From contig CAZNAI010000003.1 of NCBI GenBank assembly GCA_964571235.1, positions 620,001 to 684,000 of the forward strand: a stretch of 64,000 nt of DNA, read 5' to 3'. Under the pieces are notes generated by a model. It was not told the origin of the DNA. It was given only the letters and a program-made list of their open reading frames with translations, and ran no database searches. The stretch is from JACRAV01 sp964571235 (GTDB lineage: Bacteria > Zixibacteria > MSB-5A5 > GN15 > FEB-12). The position numbers and the translations under genes are program-made. Shown here piece by piece: positions 9,692 through 18,944 of this stretch (positions within the stretch are counted from its first letter, which is position 1; every line of letters starts with the position of its first letter).

Positions 9692-11866
9692 ATGTCAAAA
9701 TTCACGCTCGCATTCGGAATTCACAATCATCAACCGGTTGGCAACTTTGACGGTGTCTTTGAAGATGCCCATCAAAAATCGTACCTGCCGTTCCTCCGGC
9801 TCTTGGAGTCATTTCCCAATATCCGGCTCTCTTTGCATCAGTCGGGCATTCTCTGGAATTGGCAGAAAGAACATCATCCAGATTACTTTGAGCTTGTCGG
9901 CCGTTTGGTCGACCGGCGACAAATCGACTTGTTGACCGGCGGCTTCTATGAGCCGATTCTGTCGTCCATTCCCGAGCGGGATGTGCGCGGGCAGATCGTC
10001 ATGCTTTCTGAGTTCCTGCGGCATCACTTCGGCCACGATCCGCAAGGACTTTGGCTTACGGAACGAATTTGGGAACCCCATCTGCCGAACATCCTTGCGC
10101 ATTCCGGCGTAACATTTCTGCCGGTCGATGACACTCACTTCATCTATGCCGGGTTCGAACACTCGCAGTTGACCGGTCCGTTTGTCACTGAAAATGAAGG
10201 GAAGACCGTTACCCTGCTTCCGATTCAGAAGAAGCTCCGCTATTTGATTCCATTTGGCAAAGTTGAGGATGTTATTGCCGAACTTCGGGCACAGGCGGAG
10301 AAAAGTCCGGGTGGGCTGGCGGTGTATGCCGACGACGGTGAAAAATTCGGCGTCTGGCCGGAAACCTATCGCCACTGTTACGAAGATCGCTGGCTGAACA
10401 ACCTCTTTGAGGCGTTTGACAGGAACAGCGATTGGCTTGATGTCACCACCCTCACCACTGCGGCCCAGCGCACACCCGTCGGCCGGGCCTACCTTCCGTC
10501 GGCCTCATACGAAGAGATGCTCCATTGGGCGCTTCCCACCGGCGCGTTTGTCGCCTATGAAGAATTCGAGCACTGGCTAAAAGAGCAAGGGAAATGGGAA
10601 TCGTCCGGCCGATTTGTCCGCGGCGGACACTGGCGCGGGTTTCTGACCAAGTACGAAGAATCGAATCTCATGCACAAGAAGATGCTCTTGGTGTCGGAGG
10701 CAGTCGCGAAGTTTGGGTCGCCGGACGGTCAGAACAAAGCACTCGTGGAAAGAGCACGAGACCGACTATATGCCTCGCAGTGCAATTGCCCGTATTGGCA
10801 TGGTGTATTCGGAGGCCTCTACTTGCCCCATATTCGCCAGGCAGTCTACGGCGCAATGAACGAGGCCTGGTCCCTCGCGGAACTAAAAATACCCGGTTTC
10901 TTATCTACTCAATCGGTGGACTACGATACAGACGGACAGGTTGAGATGATTCTTCAAAACCTGGACATGGCCGCGATCTTCAAGCCGTCTACCGGTGGCA
11001 TGCTCGTTTCATTGTCGCTTAAGAACCCCGCGTTCGAACTGACGGACACCCTTAGTCGCCGACGCGAGGGGTATCACAGCAAACTCTCGCAGGCAGTCTC
11101 ACCCGGCAGTGGCTCCGGCACAGCAAGCATTCACGATCAGGTGTTGGCAAAAGAATCCGGCCTCAACAAGTTTCTGATCGAGGACTGGTATTTGAAGCGA
11201 TGCCTGATCGATCATTTCTTCGCTCCAGATACATCGCTTGAACAGTTTGCGCTTGGCGCGTATGCAGAACTTGGCGACTTCATTTTGGAACCGTACACTT
11301 TCACAGAAACGCCGGCGGGAGTGTCGCTGACTCGTGATGGCAAAGTGCGGGTCGGTGACCGATTTGTCGGTGTCAGGATACACAAGACCGTTGAGCTACA
11401 GCCAGCCGACGGTGTATTGTCAGTGGCATATGAAATTTCTACGCTCGGCGGTGACTCTGTCGATATCGCCTTTGCAGTGGAAAACAATTTCACGTTTCAG
11501 GCGGGGCACGCCGACGACCGGTATGTGACTATCGACGGGCGCCGTCCCGCCGAGTCGTATCTTGATTCCACCGGCGCAATCAGCCGCGCCCGGTCAATCG
11601 CGATGATTGATGATTGGCGGAAACTGGGTGTATGTGTGACATCCAATTGTGACGCCGAAATCTGGCACATGCCGATCTTTACCGTTTCTCTCTCTGAGGG
11701 CGGGTTTGAAAAAGTCTATCAGGGGACGACGCTCATTCACAAACTGGCGCTGAAATTGTCCTCTCAGCCGACCACAATCTGTTTCCAACTGTTTGCAGGA
11801 ACCTCAACCGAGGTCCGTGCAAAATCGGATCGACAGGCTCCCGCGAGTCAGCCGATCGTCGCCTGA
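9692..11866 (+). CDS. Glycoside hydrolase family 57, probable 4-alpha-glucanotransferase/alpha-amylase
   Basis: Acts on alpha-1,4-glucans such as glycogen or maltodextrin. All five GH57 regions are present: HNHQP (11-15), GGFYEP (83-88), WLTERIWEP (121-129), YADDGEKFG (212-220) and EEMLHW. E124 is the expected nucleophile and D214 the acid/base, almost the same numbering as the Thermococcus litoralis 4-alpha-glucanotransferase (E123/D214). The remaining 430 residues match the DUF1925/DUF1926 beta-rich domains of that subgroup. There is no signal peptide, so the enzyme is cytoplasmic. At 724 aa it is full length. The gene is nearly contiguous with the MCE gene, 2 nt away. Whether it is a transferase or an amylase cannot be fixed from sequence. 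Confidence 0.92.
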   Translation: MSKFTLAFGIHNHQPVGNFDGVFEDAHQKSYLPFLRLLESFPNIRLSLHQSGILWNWQKEHHPDYFELVGRLVDRRQIDLLTGGFYEPILSSIPERDVRGQIVMLSEFLRHHFGHDPQGLWLTERIWEPHLPNILAHSGVTFLPVDDTHFIYAGFEHSQLTGPFVTENEGKTVTLLPIQKKLRYLIPFGKVEDVIAELRAQAEKSPGGLAVYADDGEKFGVWPETYRHCYEDRWLNNLFEAFDRNSDWLDVTTLTTAAQRTPVGRAYLPSASYEEMLHWALPTGAFVAYEEFEHWLKEQGKWESSGRFVRGGHWRGFLTKYEESNLMHKKMLLVSEAVAKFGSPDGQNKALVERARDRLYASQCNCPYWHGVFGGLYLPHIRQAVYGAMNEAWSLAELKIPGFLSTQSVDYDTDGQVEMILQNLDMAAIFKPSTGGMLVSLSLKNPAFELTDTLSRRREGYHSKLSQAVSPGSGSGTASIHDQVLAKESGLNKFLIEDWYLKRCLIDHFFAPDTSLEQFALGAYAELGDFILEPYTFTETPAGVSLTRDGKVRVGDRFVGVRIHKTVELQPADGVLSVAYEISTLGGDSVDIAFAVENNFTFQAGHADDRYVTIDGRRPAESYLDSTGAISRARSIAMIDDWRKLGVCVTSNCDAEIWHMPIFTVSLSEGGFEKVYQGTTLIHKLALKLSSQPTTICFQLFAGTSTEVRAKSDRQAPASQPIVA

Positions 11867-11966
11867 GAACTTGTCATTGCTAGCATTGTGCGTGGCGTAC
11901 AATCATGTGCGCCACCGTTCTGATACTACTATCCGGCGCACGAGGACCTACGCCGGCCACAAAGTA

Positions 11967-12010
11967 GAGATTGCTTCGCCGCGACGCGGACATCGCTCCT
12001 CGCAACGACA
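11967..12010 (-). repeat. Dispersed GTCGTTGCGAG...GCAATCTC element (inverted copy)
   Basis: Read on the minus strand it starts TGTCGTTGCGAGGAGCG and ends GCGAAGCAATCTC, with a middle different from the copies at 3854 and 31449. It occupies the gap before the sirtuin promoter. Confidence 0.7.
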
Positions 12011-12023
12011 TGTCGGTGGCGGC

Positions 12024-12052
12024 TTGTAAATGTCTATCCGGCGGCGTATCTT
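12024..12052 (+). promoter_or_regulatory. Promoter for the sirtuin gene with very short leader
   Basis: TTGTAA (12024-12029), 17-nt spacer, TATCTT (12047-12052), then 7 nt to the GTG at 12060. It shows the same geometry as the rsgA and tadA promoters. Confidence 0.6.
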
Positions 12053-12059
12053 GCCGTGA

Positions 12060-12818
12060 GTGCTCAACGAAATCGCCCAAATCATGTCCGCGTGCACTGC
12101 GGTATCAGCTCTGACCGGGGCGGGTATCTCGGCTGAATCGGGGGTTCCCACATTTCGCGGCAATGAAGGGCTGTGGGCCAAATTTCGACCCGAAGATCTT
12201 GCCAGTATGGACGCTTTCCTGGCCAATCCCAAAATCGTCTGGGAGTGGTACAACTGGCGCCGTCAGTTGATTGCCGGTGTTCAACCCAACGACGGTCACC
12301 GGGCGCTGGCGATGTGCGAGGCGGTTTTCGAGCAGTTCACGCTTATCACGCAGAATGTCGACGGCCTCCATGCGCAAGCCGGCTCGACCGATATTCTCGA
12401 ACTTCACGGCAACATTCACCGCAACAAGTGTGTCGATTGCAACCGGCCAATCGATTCCAATGTTGTCATCGATCCCAAGCAGATTCCTGCCTGTGACAAG
12501 TGCGGCGGAAAGATCAGGCCCGATGTTGTCTGGTTTGGCGAAATGCTCGATGAGGCGGTGATCGATCAAGCTTTTGCCGTGGCGGAACAGGCGCAGGTCT
12601 TTTTGGTAGTCGGGACCTCGGCGCTGGTGCACCCGGCGGCCAGTTTGCCACTGGTGGCCAAACGGCACGGCGCGACAATTGTCGAAATCAATATCGAAAC
12701 AACGCCCCTAACAGAGATTGCCGACTTTCATATCGGCGAAAAATCGGGTATCTTCCTGCCGCTCCTCTTGGCAAAAGTGGTCGAGCAAAGAGCCGGCCGT
12801 GAGGTTCAGCCAAAGTGA
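12060..12818 (+). CDS. cobB: NAD-dependent protein deacylase, Sir2 family (CobB-like)
   Basis: Removes acyl groups from lysines using NAD. The NAD site is GAGISAESGVPTFRG (20-34), TQNVDGLH carries the catalytic-site motif, the catalytic His is H116 (LHGNIH), and a zinc knuckle is formed by C124/C127 and C145/C148. WYNWRR holds Y64 and R67 in the Y-x-x-R arrangement that in SIRT5 and E. coli CobB recognises acidic acyl groups, so desuccinylase/demalonylase activity is likely in addition to deacetylation. It is 252 aa. The GTG start fits the nearby promoter, with no ribosome-binding site. The last codons overlap the next gene (GTGA). Confidence 0.93.
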   Translation: MLNEIAQIMSACTAVSALTGAGISAESGVPTFRGNEGLWAKFRPEDLASMDAFLANPKIVWEWYNWRRQLIAGVQPNDGHRALAMCEAVFEQFTLITQNVDGLHAQAGSTDILELHGNIHRNKCVDCNRPIDSNVVIDPKQIPACDKCGGKIRPDVVWFGEMLDEAVIDQAFAVAEQAQVFLVVGTSALVHPAASLPLVAKRHGATIVEINIETTPLTEIADFHIGEKSGIFLPLLLAKVVEQRAGREVQPK

Positions 12819-15001
12819 AAGTGACTGTGTATAATCATCGGATGTTGCCGCGCCAAGCCAGAAAGTCAATCGGTGTTGGACCACTCGTTTCTGCTGTGGT
12901 GCTGTGTCTGTTGTCCAGCGGGTGCGTCTACTTTAATACTTTCTACAATGCCAAGACTGCATTCAACGGCGCCGAGAAAGCACGCAAGGCCTCCGGTAGT
13001 ACCGATCTGAACGCGTACGAAACGGCCATCGCCAAGAGTCTGAAAATCATCGACAACTATCCGAAGTCAAAATATTTCGACGACGCGTTGTTTGTACTGG
13101 CGGTGTCGTACTACCACACCAAACGGTACGACAAATCCGAGCGGCGATTGCGTGAACTTCTGGCCAACTATCCGGAATCGAAGTATACACAAGAGGCGAC
13201 ACTCTATTTAGCGCAGGCTCGCCTGCAACTGGGCGAGATTCCAGAAGCCATGGCGGGATTCGAGGAGATTTTTCAGGCCGATTATCCCAAAGAATACAAG
13301 GCCAGAGCGGCGCTGGAGCTTGCCAAGTACAACGAGGAAGAAAAAAAGTACGACATTGCCTCCGGGTATTTTCGCTCGGTGCGCGATTCGCTGGGTGATC
13401 TTGTGCAACAGCGCCAGGCCCAGATAGCAATTGCCGAAGAACTCTACACGAATTTCCAATTCGGCAATGCCTTGGGCGAGTACATGCAGGTGCTTGGGCT
13501 CAAACCGACCAAGCAGGAAGAGTACCACGCCCTGTATCAGGCGGCCGACTGCGCGTACAAGATTACCCGCGTTGCCGACGGTCAGGCATATTTGAAGCGA
13601 CTGGCTGACAATCAACTGTACTTTGATTCGCTCGGCGCACTCAATCTGAAACTGGCAGAAGGGTACGAGCAGGAAGGGGAACTTACCCGCGCACAGGGAT
13701 TGTACGGCGACGCGGCGGCTACGTCGACCAACAAATTGTGGGTGTCGAGGGCATACTACCGGCTTGGTTTGATCTTTCAATTTGACTACGACGATCTGGA
13801 GCAGGCCAAGTACTATTACGACAAAGCGGCAGACGCAGGCCGGGGCTCGGGCAGGCAGACCGATGAAATGACCGACGCCCTCCAGCGGTCGGTTGATATT
13901 GGAAAAATTGCGGCCTACCGGCCAGCGGAAAAGAAAGCCGACGACACGACCAAAGTGACACAGGTCAAACTCGATGATGCCGCCGCGCGGCTTTTTGAAC
14001 TTGGTCAGCTCTACTGGTACCAACTCGAAAAACCGGACTCGGCAATTGTCGGGATGAAGTACATTGTCGATTCATTTCCAACCGCCCGGATAGCGCCGCA
14101 GGCAATGCTGGCGCTGGCGCAGATGATACGCGAACATGATGGCGATTCCACCGCGGCCGATTCGATCACGCACCTGATTCCCGCGCTGTATCCCAAATCC
14201 GACGCGCTACCGAAAATCTATGAATCGCTGGGTCTCAAAGGAACCTCGGCCGACACCGGATATGCCGAGTTGTATATCAAGCGGGCCGAGGATTTTTGGA
14301 TCGACAGCGCGAATTTGGATTCATCCCGCTATTGGTATCAGTATGTCCTCGATTCATTTCCGCACTCGAAGTTTGTCGATCAGGCCAGATTCACGTTGAT
14401 CTGGCTGAGCGAGGAGTACACAAGTCCAGGCGATTCGACACTTTTCTTCGCCTACAAAGAATTTGCTGATTCATTTCCGCAGTCACCATTTGCGGTTACT
14501 GCTCGGGCCAAGTTGGGCGCCGGCGGACGTATTGTTCCGCAGGGTGTTGACAGAGATTCAACCGGCGATTCAACCGCGTTCGCGGCGCACACCGGGGATG
14601 ATGACAGTCTTTTCTACGAAGGTCAGCCTGCTGATTCCGGCGCGGCGCCGTTGCCTCCCACAAACGATCCGCAGTACGCCTACTATTTCCGGGGCGATGA
14701 CACGCTCATTCTGCTCACCCTTCAGCCGATTCGCACGGAAGAGCCATTTGATTTTCCGCAAGAGGCCTATAACATAGAGTGGAACGATTTCATCCTGTAT
14801 TTTCAATTGCACCTTGATTTCTCGGGGAAAGTTGATGATTATCTGCTCAAGACACCGTCGGGAAATGATGAAATAGACCGTCGGGTAAAAAGACATGTTG
14901 AAACCAGCACATTCAATCCACAGCAGATTCGCGGCGAGTTTCAGGGAACCTGGTTTGTCTGGAAGTTCATCGTGTCAAAGCCCGAGCATCTGAGACGATG
15001 A
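12815..15001 (+). CDS. Large TPR lipoprotein with a C-terminal TonB-like domain
   Basis: An N-terminal hydrophobic stretch ends in the lipobox LLSSGC, so the protein is lipid-anchored after processing. Residues about 50-560 are tetratricopeptide-type repeats (recurring YPKSKYFDDALF, YPESKYTQEATLYLA, FPTARIAPQAMLALA) like those of BamD/YbgF and FCB gliding lipoproteins. After a low-complexity linker, the last 90 or so residues resemble a TonB C-terminal-type fold (QLHLDFSGKVDDY, STFNPQQIRGEF). A scaffold role at the outer membrane is an inference. The GTG at 12815 overlaps the sirtuin stop; ATG 12842 is an alternative start. It overlaps pyrK by 4 nt. Confidence 0.8.
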   Translation: MKVTVYNHRMLPRQARKSIGVGPLVSAVVLCLLSSGCVYFNTFYNAKTAFNGAEKARKASGSTDLNAYETAIAKSLKIIDNYPKSKYFDDALFVLAVSYYHTKRYDKSERRLRELLANYPESKYTQEATLYLAQARLQLGEIPEAMAGFEEIFQADYPKEYKARAALELAKYNEEEKKYDIASGYFRSVRDSLGDLVQQRQAQIAIAEELYTNFQFGNALGEYMQVLGLKPTKQEEYHALYQAADCAYKITRVADGQAYLKRLADNQLYFDSLGALNLKLAEGYEQEGELTRAQGLYGDAAATSTNKLWVSRAYYRLGLIFQFDYDDLEQAKYYYDKAADAGRGSGRQTDEMTDALQRSVDIGKIAAYRPAEKKADDTTKVTQVKLDDAAARLFELGQLYWYQLEKPDSAIVGMKYIVDSFPTARIAPQAMLALAQMIREHDGDSTAADSITHLIPALYPKSDALPKIYESLGLKGTSADTGYAELYIKRAEDFWIDSANLDSSRYWYQYVLDSFPHSKFVDQARFTLIWLSEEYTSPGDSTLFFAYKEFADSFPQSPFAVTARAKLGAGGRIVPQGVDRDSTGDSTAFAAHTGDDDSLFYEGQPADSGAAPLPPTNDPQYAYYFRGDDTLILLTLQPIRTEEPFDFPQEAYNIEWNDFILYFQLHLDFSGKVDDYLLKTPSGNDEIDRRVKRHVETSTFNPQQIRGEFQGTWFVWKFIVSKPEHLRR

Positions 15002-15795
15002 CCAAACCTACCTGCGAAGACACGACCCTTGTCGCCGTTCGCGATCTGCATCACGGTTACTATTCTTTTACCATCGCGCCGTATGCACGAGCCGCGGAGT
15101 GCCATCCAGGGAGCTTTGTCCATGTCCAACTGACCGCCACTGATGTCTATCTCCGGCGAGCGATGTCGGTCGCGTCGGTTAATCCGCGCAAACATGAGCT
15201 TGAGATTATCTTCAAAGTATTCGGGCGGGGCACATCGGTCTTGTCACAATTCAAACCCGGCGCCAAGCTGAATATTCTCGGACCGTTGGGAATCGGTTTT
15301 AGCGCGGCGCGATCGAATTTTCATCCTGTGTTGGTAGCCGGTGGGGTGGGGTTTCCACCGCTCATGTACCTTGCCCAAGAAATGATCCACGACGGTTTCG
15401 ATCCAAAGCACATTCACTTTTTCTACGGCGGCCGTACCTCTGACGATCTGGTCGAGCGGGCGAGAATAAAAAAACTGGGGGTGAAGTTCTATCCGGTGAC
15501 CGAGGACGGTTCCGTGGGAGACAAAGGGCTGGTTACTGCCTCGGTTGAGAAATTCATAGCCGCGCATCATGGTCAAAAGCGACTTCGATTGTATGGTTGC
15601 GGTCCGGAAAAAATGCTCAAAGCGGTTGACGACCTGGGTATGAAGTACGGTGTGGCGGGACAGATTTCGCTGGAGGCACCGATGCCGTGCGGTATAGGTA
15701 TCTGCCTGGGGTGTGTGGTCAATATGCGGGCGGGCGGACATTCGCGCGTCTGCACCGAAGGTCCGGTCTTTGAAATCGGCGAGGTGCTCCTGTGA
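14998..15795 (+). CDS. pyrK: Dihydroorotate dehydrogenase electron-transfer subunit
   Basis: FAD and [2Fe-2S] subunit that passes electrons from dihydroorotate (via PyrD-B) to NAD. It has the ferredoxin-reductase fold: a flavin-binding RRAMSVAS, GPLGIGF, the NAD-binding GGVGFPPLMYLA and GCGPEKML, then the C-terminal cluster ligands in CGIGICLGC plus a Cys about 15 residues on (RVCTEG). It is 265 aa, normal size. ATG 14998 overlaps the previous stop, and its own stop overlaps the pyrD start (GTGA), so the two subunits are translationally coupled. Confidence 0.95.
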   Translation: MTKPTCEDTTLVAVRDLHHGYYSFTIAPYARAAECHPGSFVHVQLTATDVYLRRAMSVASVNPRKHELEIIFKVFGRGTSVLSQFKPGAKLNILGPLGIGFSAARSNFHPVLVAGGVGFPPLMYLAQEMIHDGFDPKHIHFFYGGRTSDDLVERARIKKLGVKFYPVTEDGSVGDKGLVTASVEKFIAAHHGQKRLRLYGCGPEKMLKAVDDLGMKYGVAGQISLEAPMPCGIGICLGCVVNMRAGGHSRVCTEGPVFEIGEVLL

Positions 15796-16709
15796 CCCCC
15801 GATCTGCGCGTCACTATTGCTGGCGTGGAATTCGCCAATCCGATCATGACCGCTTCCGGGTGCTGTAACTACGGCGAGGAGCTGGCGCAGGTGTTTCCGC
15901 TCTCCAAGCTTGGCGCATTGGTCACCAAATCGATCACGCAAAAGCCGCGCCTGGGGCACAAAGTTCCGCGAACCGCCGAGACTGCCGCTGGAATGCTCAA
16001 CGCGATCGGGCTGGCGAATGTGGGAATCGACGCCTTCATCACCGACAAGATTCCGTTTCTTGAAAAACAGAAAACGAAAATAATTGTCAATGTGGCCGGG
16101 GCAACGATCAACGAATATGTTGAGGTCTCGGCGCGACTGGCTGATATCCCGCGAGTTGACATGCTCGAGATAAATATCAGTTGCCCTAATGTAGACGAAG
16201 GCGGGCTTGAGTTCGGGCAAAGCCCCGTATTGACCGAAAAATGTATCGCAGGCGTTCGTAAAGTATTTCCGCGACCAATTATCGCCAAACTGGCTCCCAA
16301 CGTGACCGACATCACGCAAATCGCCAATGCCGCGCATCAGGGGGGAGCGGATGCCTTCGCGGTTATTAATTCTCTGGTGGGGACATCCATAGATATTGAA
16401 TCATGGCGGCCGCGCCTGACCAATAACAAAGGCGGCCTGACCGGTCCGGCAATCAAGCCGATCGCGCTGGCAATGGTCGACAAAGTGTACAACGCCTGCA
16501 AACTCCCTATCATAGGCATTGGCGGAATAACAGATTATCGCGACGTAATAGAATTCTTGCTGGTCGGTGCGAGCGCGGTTCAAGTTGGTACAGCGTTGTT
16601 CGTTCGGCCCGATGCGCCAGTGCACATCGCCGCCGATCTTTCAGAGTATATGAAAAAACGAAAACTGGCCGGCATAAACGATTTAGTCGGCAAGGTGAAA
16701 AAATACTGA
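15792..16709 (+). CDS. pyrD: Dihydroorotate dehydrogenase catalytic subunit, class 1B
   Basis: Oxidises dihydroorotate to orotate in pyrimidine synthesis, with FMN. The catalytic base is Cys131 (NISCPNV), as in class 1 enzymes, not the Ser of class 2. Other motifs are the N-terminal NPIMTASG and the FMN-phosphate GIGGI...GASAVQVGTA. The adjacent pyrK confirms the NAD-linked heterotetrameric 1B type. It is 305 aa. Its GTG start shares bases with the pyrK stop, and its last base is the first base of pyrF's ATG. Confidence 0.96.
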   Translation: MTPDLRVTIAGVEFANPIMTASGCCNYGEELAQVFPLSKLGALVTKSITQKPRLGHKVPRTAETAAGMLNAIGLANVGIDAFITDKIPFLEKQKTKIIVNVAGATINEYVEVSARLADIPRVDMLEINISCPNVDEGGLEFGQSPVLTEKCIAGVRKVFPRPIIAKLAPNVTDITQIANAAHQGGADAFAVINSLVGTSIDIESWRPRLTNNKGGLTGPAIKPIALAMVDKVYNACKLPIIGIGGITDYRDVIEFLLVGASAVQVGTALFVRPDAPVHIAADLSEYMKKRKLAGINDLVGKVKKY

Positions 16710-17605
16710 TGAGCGCACTCAAACGGCTTCAAAATATACAGCAAACCAACAAATCGATGATCTGCCTGGGGCTCGATCTCGATCCGAAAAAGATGCATTC
16801 AGATTACGGCGGCACTGTCAAGGGGATGTTCGAATTTGCCCACCGTGTGATCGATGCTACTTCCGATATCGTCTGTGCCTACAAACCGAATATGGCGTTT
16901 TTTGAGGCATTTGGGCCGGAGGGATTCTCACTGTTGCGATTGATCGTCCAGCGGATTCCGGAAAATGTCGTGATTATTCTCGACGGCAAGCGCGGGGATA
17001 TCGGCAACACCGCACAATTTTACGCCGACTCAGCCTACGATACTTTTCGGGCGGACTGGGTGACGATCAACCCGTACATGGGGTACGATTCAATCCGACC
17101 CTTTTTGGAAAACAAAGACAAGGGCGCGTTCATTCTCTGCCTGACATCAAATCCCGGCTCAAAAGACTTTCAGCAATTGAATGTCGAGGGCTCGCCGCTC
17201 TATCGCGTGGTTGCCGAGAAAGTCAGTTTCTGGAACAAAGATCACAACTGCGGGCTGGTGGTTGGCGCCACACACCCGGAACAACTGCGCGAAATTCGCG
17301 GTGTCGCCGGCGACATGCCATTGCTTGTGCCCGGTGTTGGAGCGCAGGGGGGATCGCTCGAGGAATCCGCTCTGCTTTCTACCGATCATTTCAAAAAGAC
17401 AGCGGTCATCAATGTCTCGCGCTCGGTACTGTATGCGTCGACTGAAAAAGATTTTGCCCAGCGCGCCCGCGGTGAGATCATGCGATTAAACGCAGAAGTA
17501 GAGCGCTTGCGAACCGGAAATGCGCCCGCCCAACCGACTGCGCCGGTAGTTGCGACAGAATCCGTTCCGCAAGAACCGCCACCGGGTGATCAGCCGGCTT
17601 CTTGA
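16709..17605 (+). CDS. pyrF: Orotidine 5'-phosphate decarboxylase, type 2
   Basis: Final step to UMP. LGLDLDP near the N-terminus and the catalytic ILDGKRGDIGNT belong to the longer type 2 (mycobacterial/myxobacterial) subfamily, as does NPYMGYDSIRPFL and the phosphate-binding VPGVGAQGG. The core ends near residue 265 and is followed by an unusual 30-residue Pro/Ala-rich tail that probably has no catalytic role. It overlaps pyrD by one nucleotide. A palindromic repeat follows the stop and may act in transcript-end processing. Confidence 0.95.
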   Translation: MSALKRLQNIQQTNKSMICLGLDLDPKKMHSDYGGTVKGMFEFAHRVIDATSDIVCAYKPNMAFFEAFGPEGFSLLRLIVQRIPENVVIILDGKRGDIGNTAQFYADSAYDTFRADWVTINPYMGYDSIRPFLENKDKGAFILCLTSNPGSKDFQQLNVEGSPLYRVVAEKVSFWNKDHNCGLVVGATHPEQLREIRGVAGDMPLLVPGVGAQGGSLEESALLSTDHFKKTAVINVSRSVLYASTEKDFAQRARGEIMRLNAEVERLRTGNAPAQPTAPVVATESVPQEPPPGDQPAS

Positions 17606-17614
17606 GATTTCGTG

Positions 17615-17641
17615 AAGGGCGGGTTTGTCTTTGAACCCGCC
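17615..17641. repeat. GGCGGGTTT...GAACCCGCC palindromic repeat
   Basis: A single copy of the GGCGGGTTC-family hairpin, with loop GTCTTT as at 2825. It sits between the convergent pyrF and GNAT genes. Confidence 0.7.
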
Positions 17642-17651
17642 AAATTAGCGC

Positions 17652-18215
17652 CTACAAATTATCCGCCTGGTGCGCTAACAGCGAATAGATCAGGCCGTCG
17701 TGCCAGTCGCGATCGTAGAAGTAATGCTGACGTAGCACTCCGTCGCGCTTAAATCCCGCCGACTCAAGCAAACGAATTGCGCCCGCGTTAAACGAGGCCG
17801 TTTGCGCATACACTTTGTTCAGTCCTCTAAAGTGAAACAGGTAGCGGCACAAAATCCGCACTGATTCAAGCGCAAATTTCTTCCCTCGCTCATCGGGATC
17901 GATCAGGATACCGAACTCGGCAGACCGGTTCAGCGAGTTGTAATCAAAGTAAACAATCCGCCCGATCGGCACGTTGTCGGCGACTTTCACAATCATGAAC
18001 CGTTCGCGATCAGTTGATTTGTCCGCCTTTTTGAATGCTTCCACAGCCTCGGCGGCCGAGTGGACTGCATGCGGGCGGCACGATTGCGACATCGGCTCGG
18101 ACATCAAAAACCAATGATGGGTATTGGCGATATCGTCGGCGGTCACCGGCCTCAGATAGATGCGTTGGCCGACCAGCGAGGGCGGCGTGGTGAGAATCGG
18201 TTTTTTGTCGGCCAT
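17652..18215 (-). CDS. GNAT family N-acetyltransferase (RimJ/RimL type)
   Basis: Probable transfer of acetyl from acetyl-CoA to an amine, of unknown substrate. The fold is recognisable: IYLRPVTADDIANTHHW at the N-terminus, the beta-4 strand IGRIVYFDYN, the acetyl-CoA pyrophosphate loop region DPDERGKKFALES, and NAGAIRLLESAGFKRDGVLR, which is typical of RimJ/L-like and spermidine-type acetyltransferases. It is 187 aa. Its ATG shares one base with the stop of the upstream pyrophosphatase gene, so the two form an operon. Confidence 0.88.
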   Translation of the reverse strand: MADKKPILTTPPSLVGQRIYLRPVTADDIANTHHWFLMSEPMSQSCRPHAVHSAAEAVEAFKKADKSTDRERFMIVKVADNVPIGRIVYFDYNSLNRSAEFGILIDPDERGKKFALESVRILCRYLFHFRGLNKVYAQTASFNAGAIRLLESAGFKRDGVLRQHYFYDRDWHDGLIYSLLAHQADNL

Positions 18216-18766
18216 CAGGAATACCTCTGGCGAATTTGGGTCAGATTGTCGCGATACATTTTGAGCGCTTCCTTAATAGTGTGCACGGCGTCGATTCGCC
18301 CCCGAAAATGATCGACCACCACTTCTTTGTGCTCAAGCGCCTTATAGTCCTCGAAAAACCGTCGCAATTCATGCAGGCGGTGCTTCGGTAAAGCAGAAAT
18401 GTCCTCGTAGGTGTTGTAGGCGGGGTCGCCCAAATGCACCGCGATGATCTTGTCGTCCTGTCCCTTTTCGTCGCGCATCGACATCATGCCGATCGGCCGG
18501 CACTGCACGATGCACATGGGCGTGATCGCCTCTTGGCAAAGAACCAGGATATCAAGTGGATCCTGATCGTCGCAGAAAGTCTTCGGAATAAATCCGTAGT
18601 TGGCCGGATAGTGAACCGCGCTATACAACACACGGTCAGCCATCAGTATTCCGGTTTTCTTGTCCAGTTCGTATTTGTTTTTGCTTCCCTCGGATATCTC
18701 GATAATTGCATTGACTGCGTCATCTATCCATTCACCGGGGTTTACATCGTGCCAGGGGTGGGCCAT
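18215..18766 (-). CDS. ppa: Inorganic pyrophosphatase, family I
   Basis: Hydrolyses pyrophosphate, pulling biosynthetic reactions forward. The active-site signature [11 protein letters not shown] is intact, with upstream [19 protein letters not shown], and the later metal-site [12 protein letters not shown]. At 183 aa it is the usual bacterial size. The ATG at 18766 is preceded by GGAGA, and a good promoter lies at 18791-18819. The GNAT gene is coupled downstream. Confidence 0.96.
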   Translation of the reverse strand: MAHPWHDVNPGEWIDDAVNAIIEISEGSKNKYELDKKTGILMADRVLYSAVHYPANYGFIPKTFCDDQDPLDILVLCQEAITPMCIVQCRPIGMMSMRDEKGQDDKIIAVHLGDPAYNTYEDISALPKHRLHELRRFFEDYKALEHKEVVVDHFRGRIDAVHTIKEALKMYRDNLTQIRQRYS

Positions 18767-18790
18767 ATCGTCTCCGTTTTAAGTCGGGGT

Positions 18791-18819
18791 AGTATAGGGG
18801 GAACTCAGGTCGAGGGCAA
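18791..18819 (-). promoter_or_regulatory. Promoter for ppa-GNAT operon
   Basis: Minus strand TTGCCC (18814-18819), 17-nt spacer, TATACT (18791-18796). It predicts a leader of about 20 nt containing the GGAGA site. Confidence 0.6.
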
Positions 18820-18875
18820 CTGAGAAAGATGGCTGGCGCGTTGATAGCCGACCGCCCCGCGGTCGAACTTCGCCT

Positions 18876-18940
18876 TGGTAACCCGACCTTTAGGTTGGGT
18901 TCTTCAAAATGGCCGGTTCAAAGCCGAACGCGCCCTACAA
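18876..18940 (+). repeat. Composite repeat: CCCGACCT/AGGTTGGG plus GGTTC/GAAC hairpins
   Basis: Runs CTTGGTAACCC...GGGTTCTTCAA...GCCCTACAAG. The same two-hairpin composite occurs at 20135-20196, and parts of it occur inverted at 2752-2790. It abuts the tadA promoter. Confidence 0.7.
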
Positions 18941-18944
18941 GAAC

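Noticed and set aside
13208..14023. 271-codon minus-strand frame
   Set aside because: Antisense to the TPR lipoprotein gene, low-complexity translation, no family.
15573..16337. 254-codon minus-strand frame across pyrK/pyrD
   Set aside because: Antisense to two certain genes; the translation resembles nothing.
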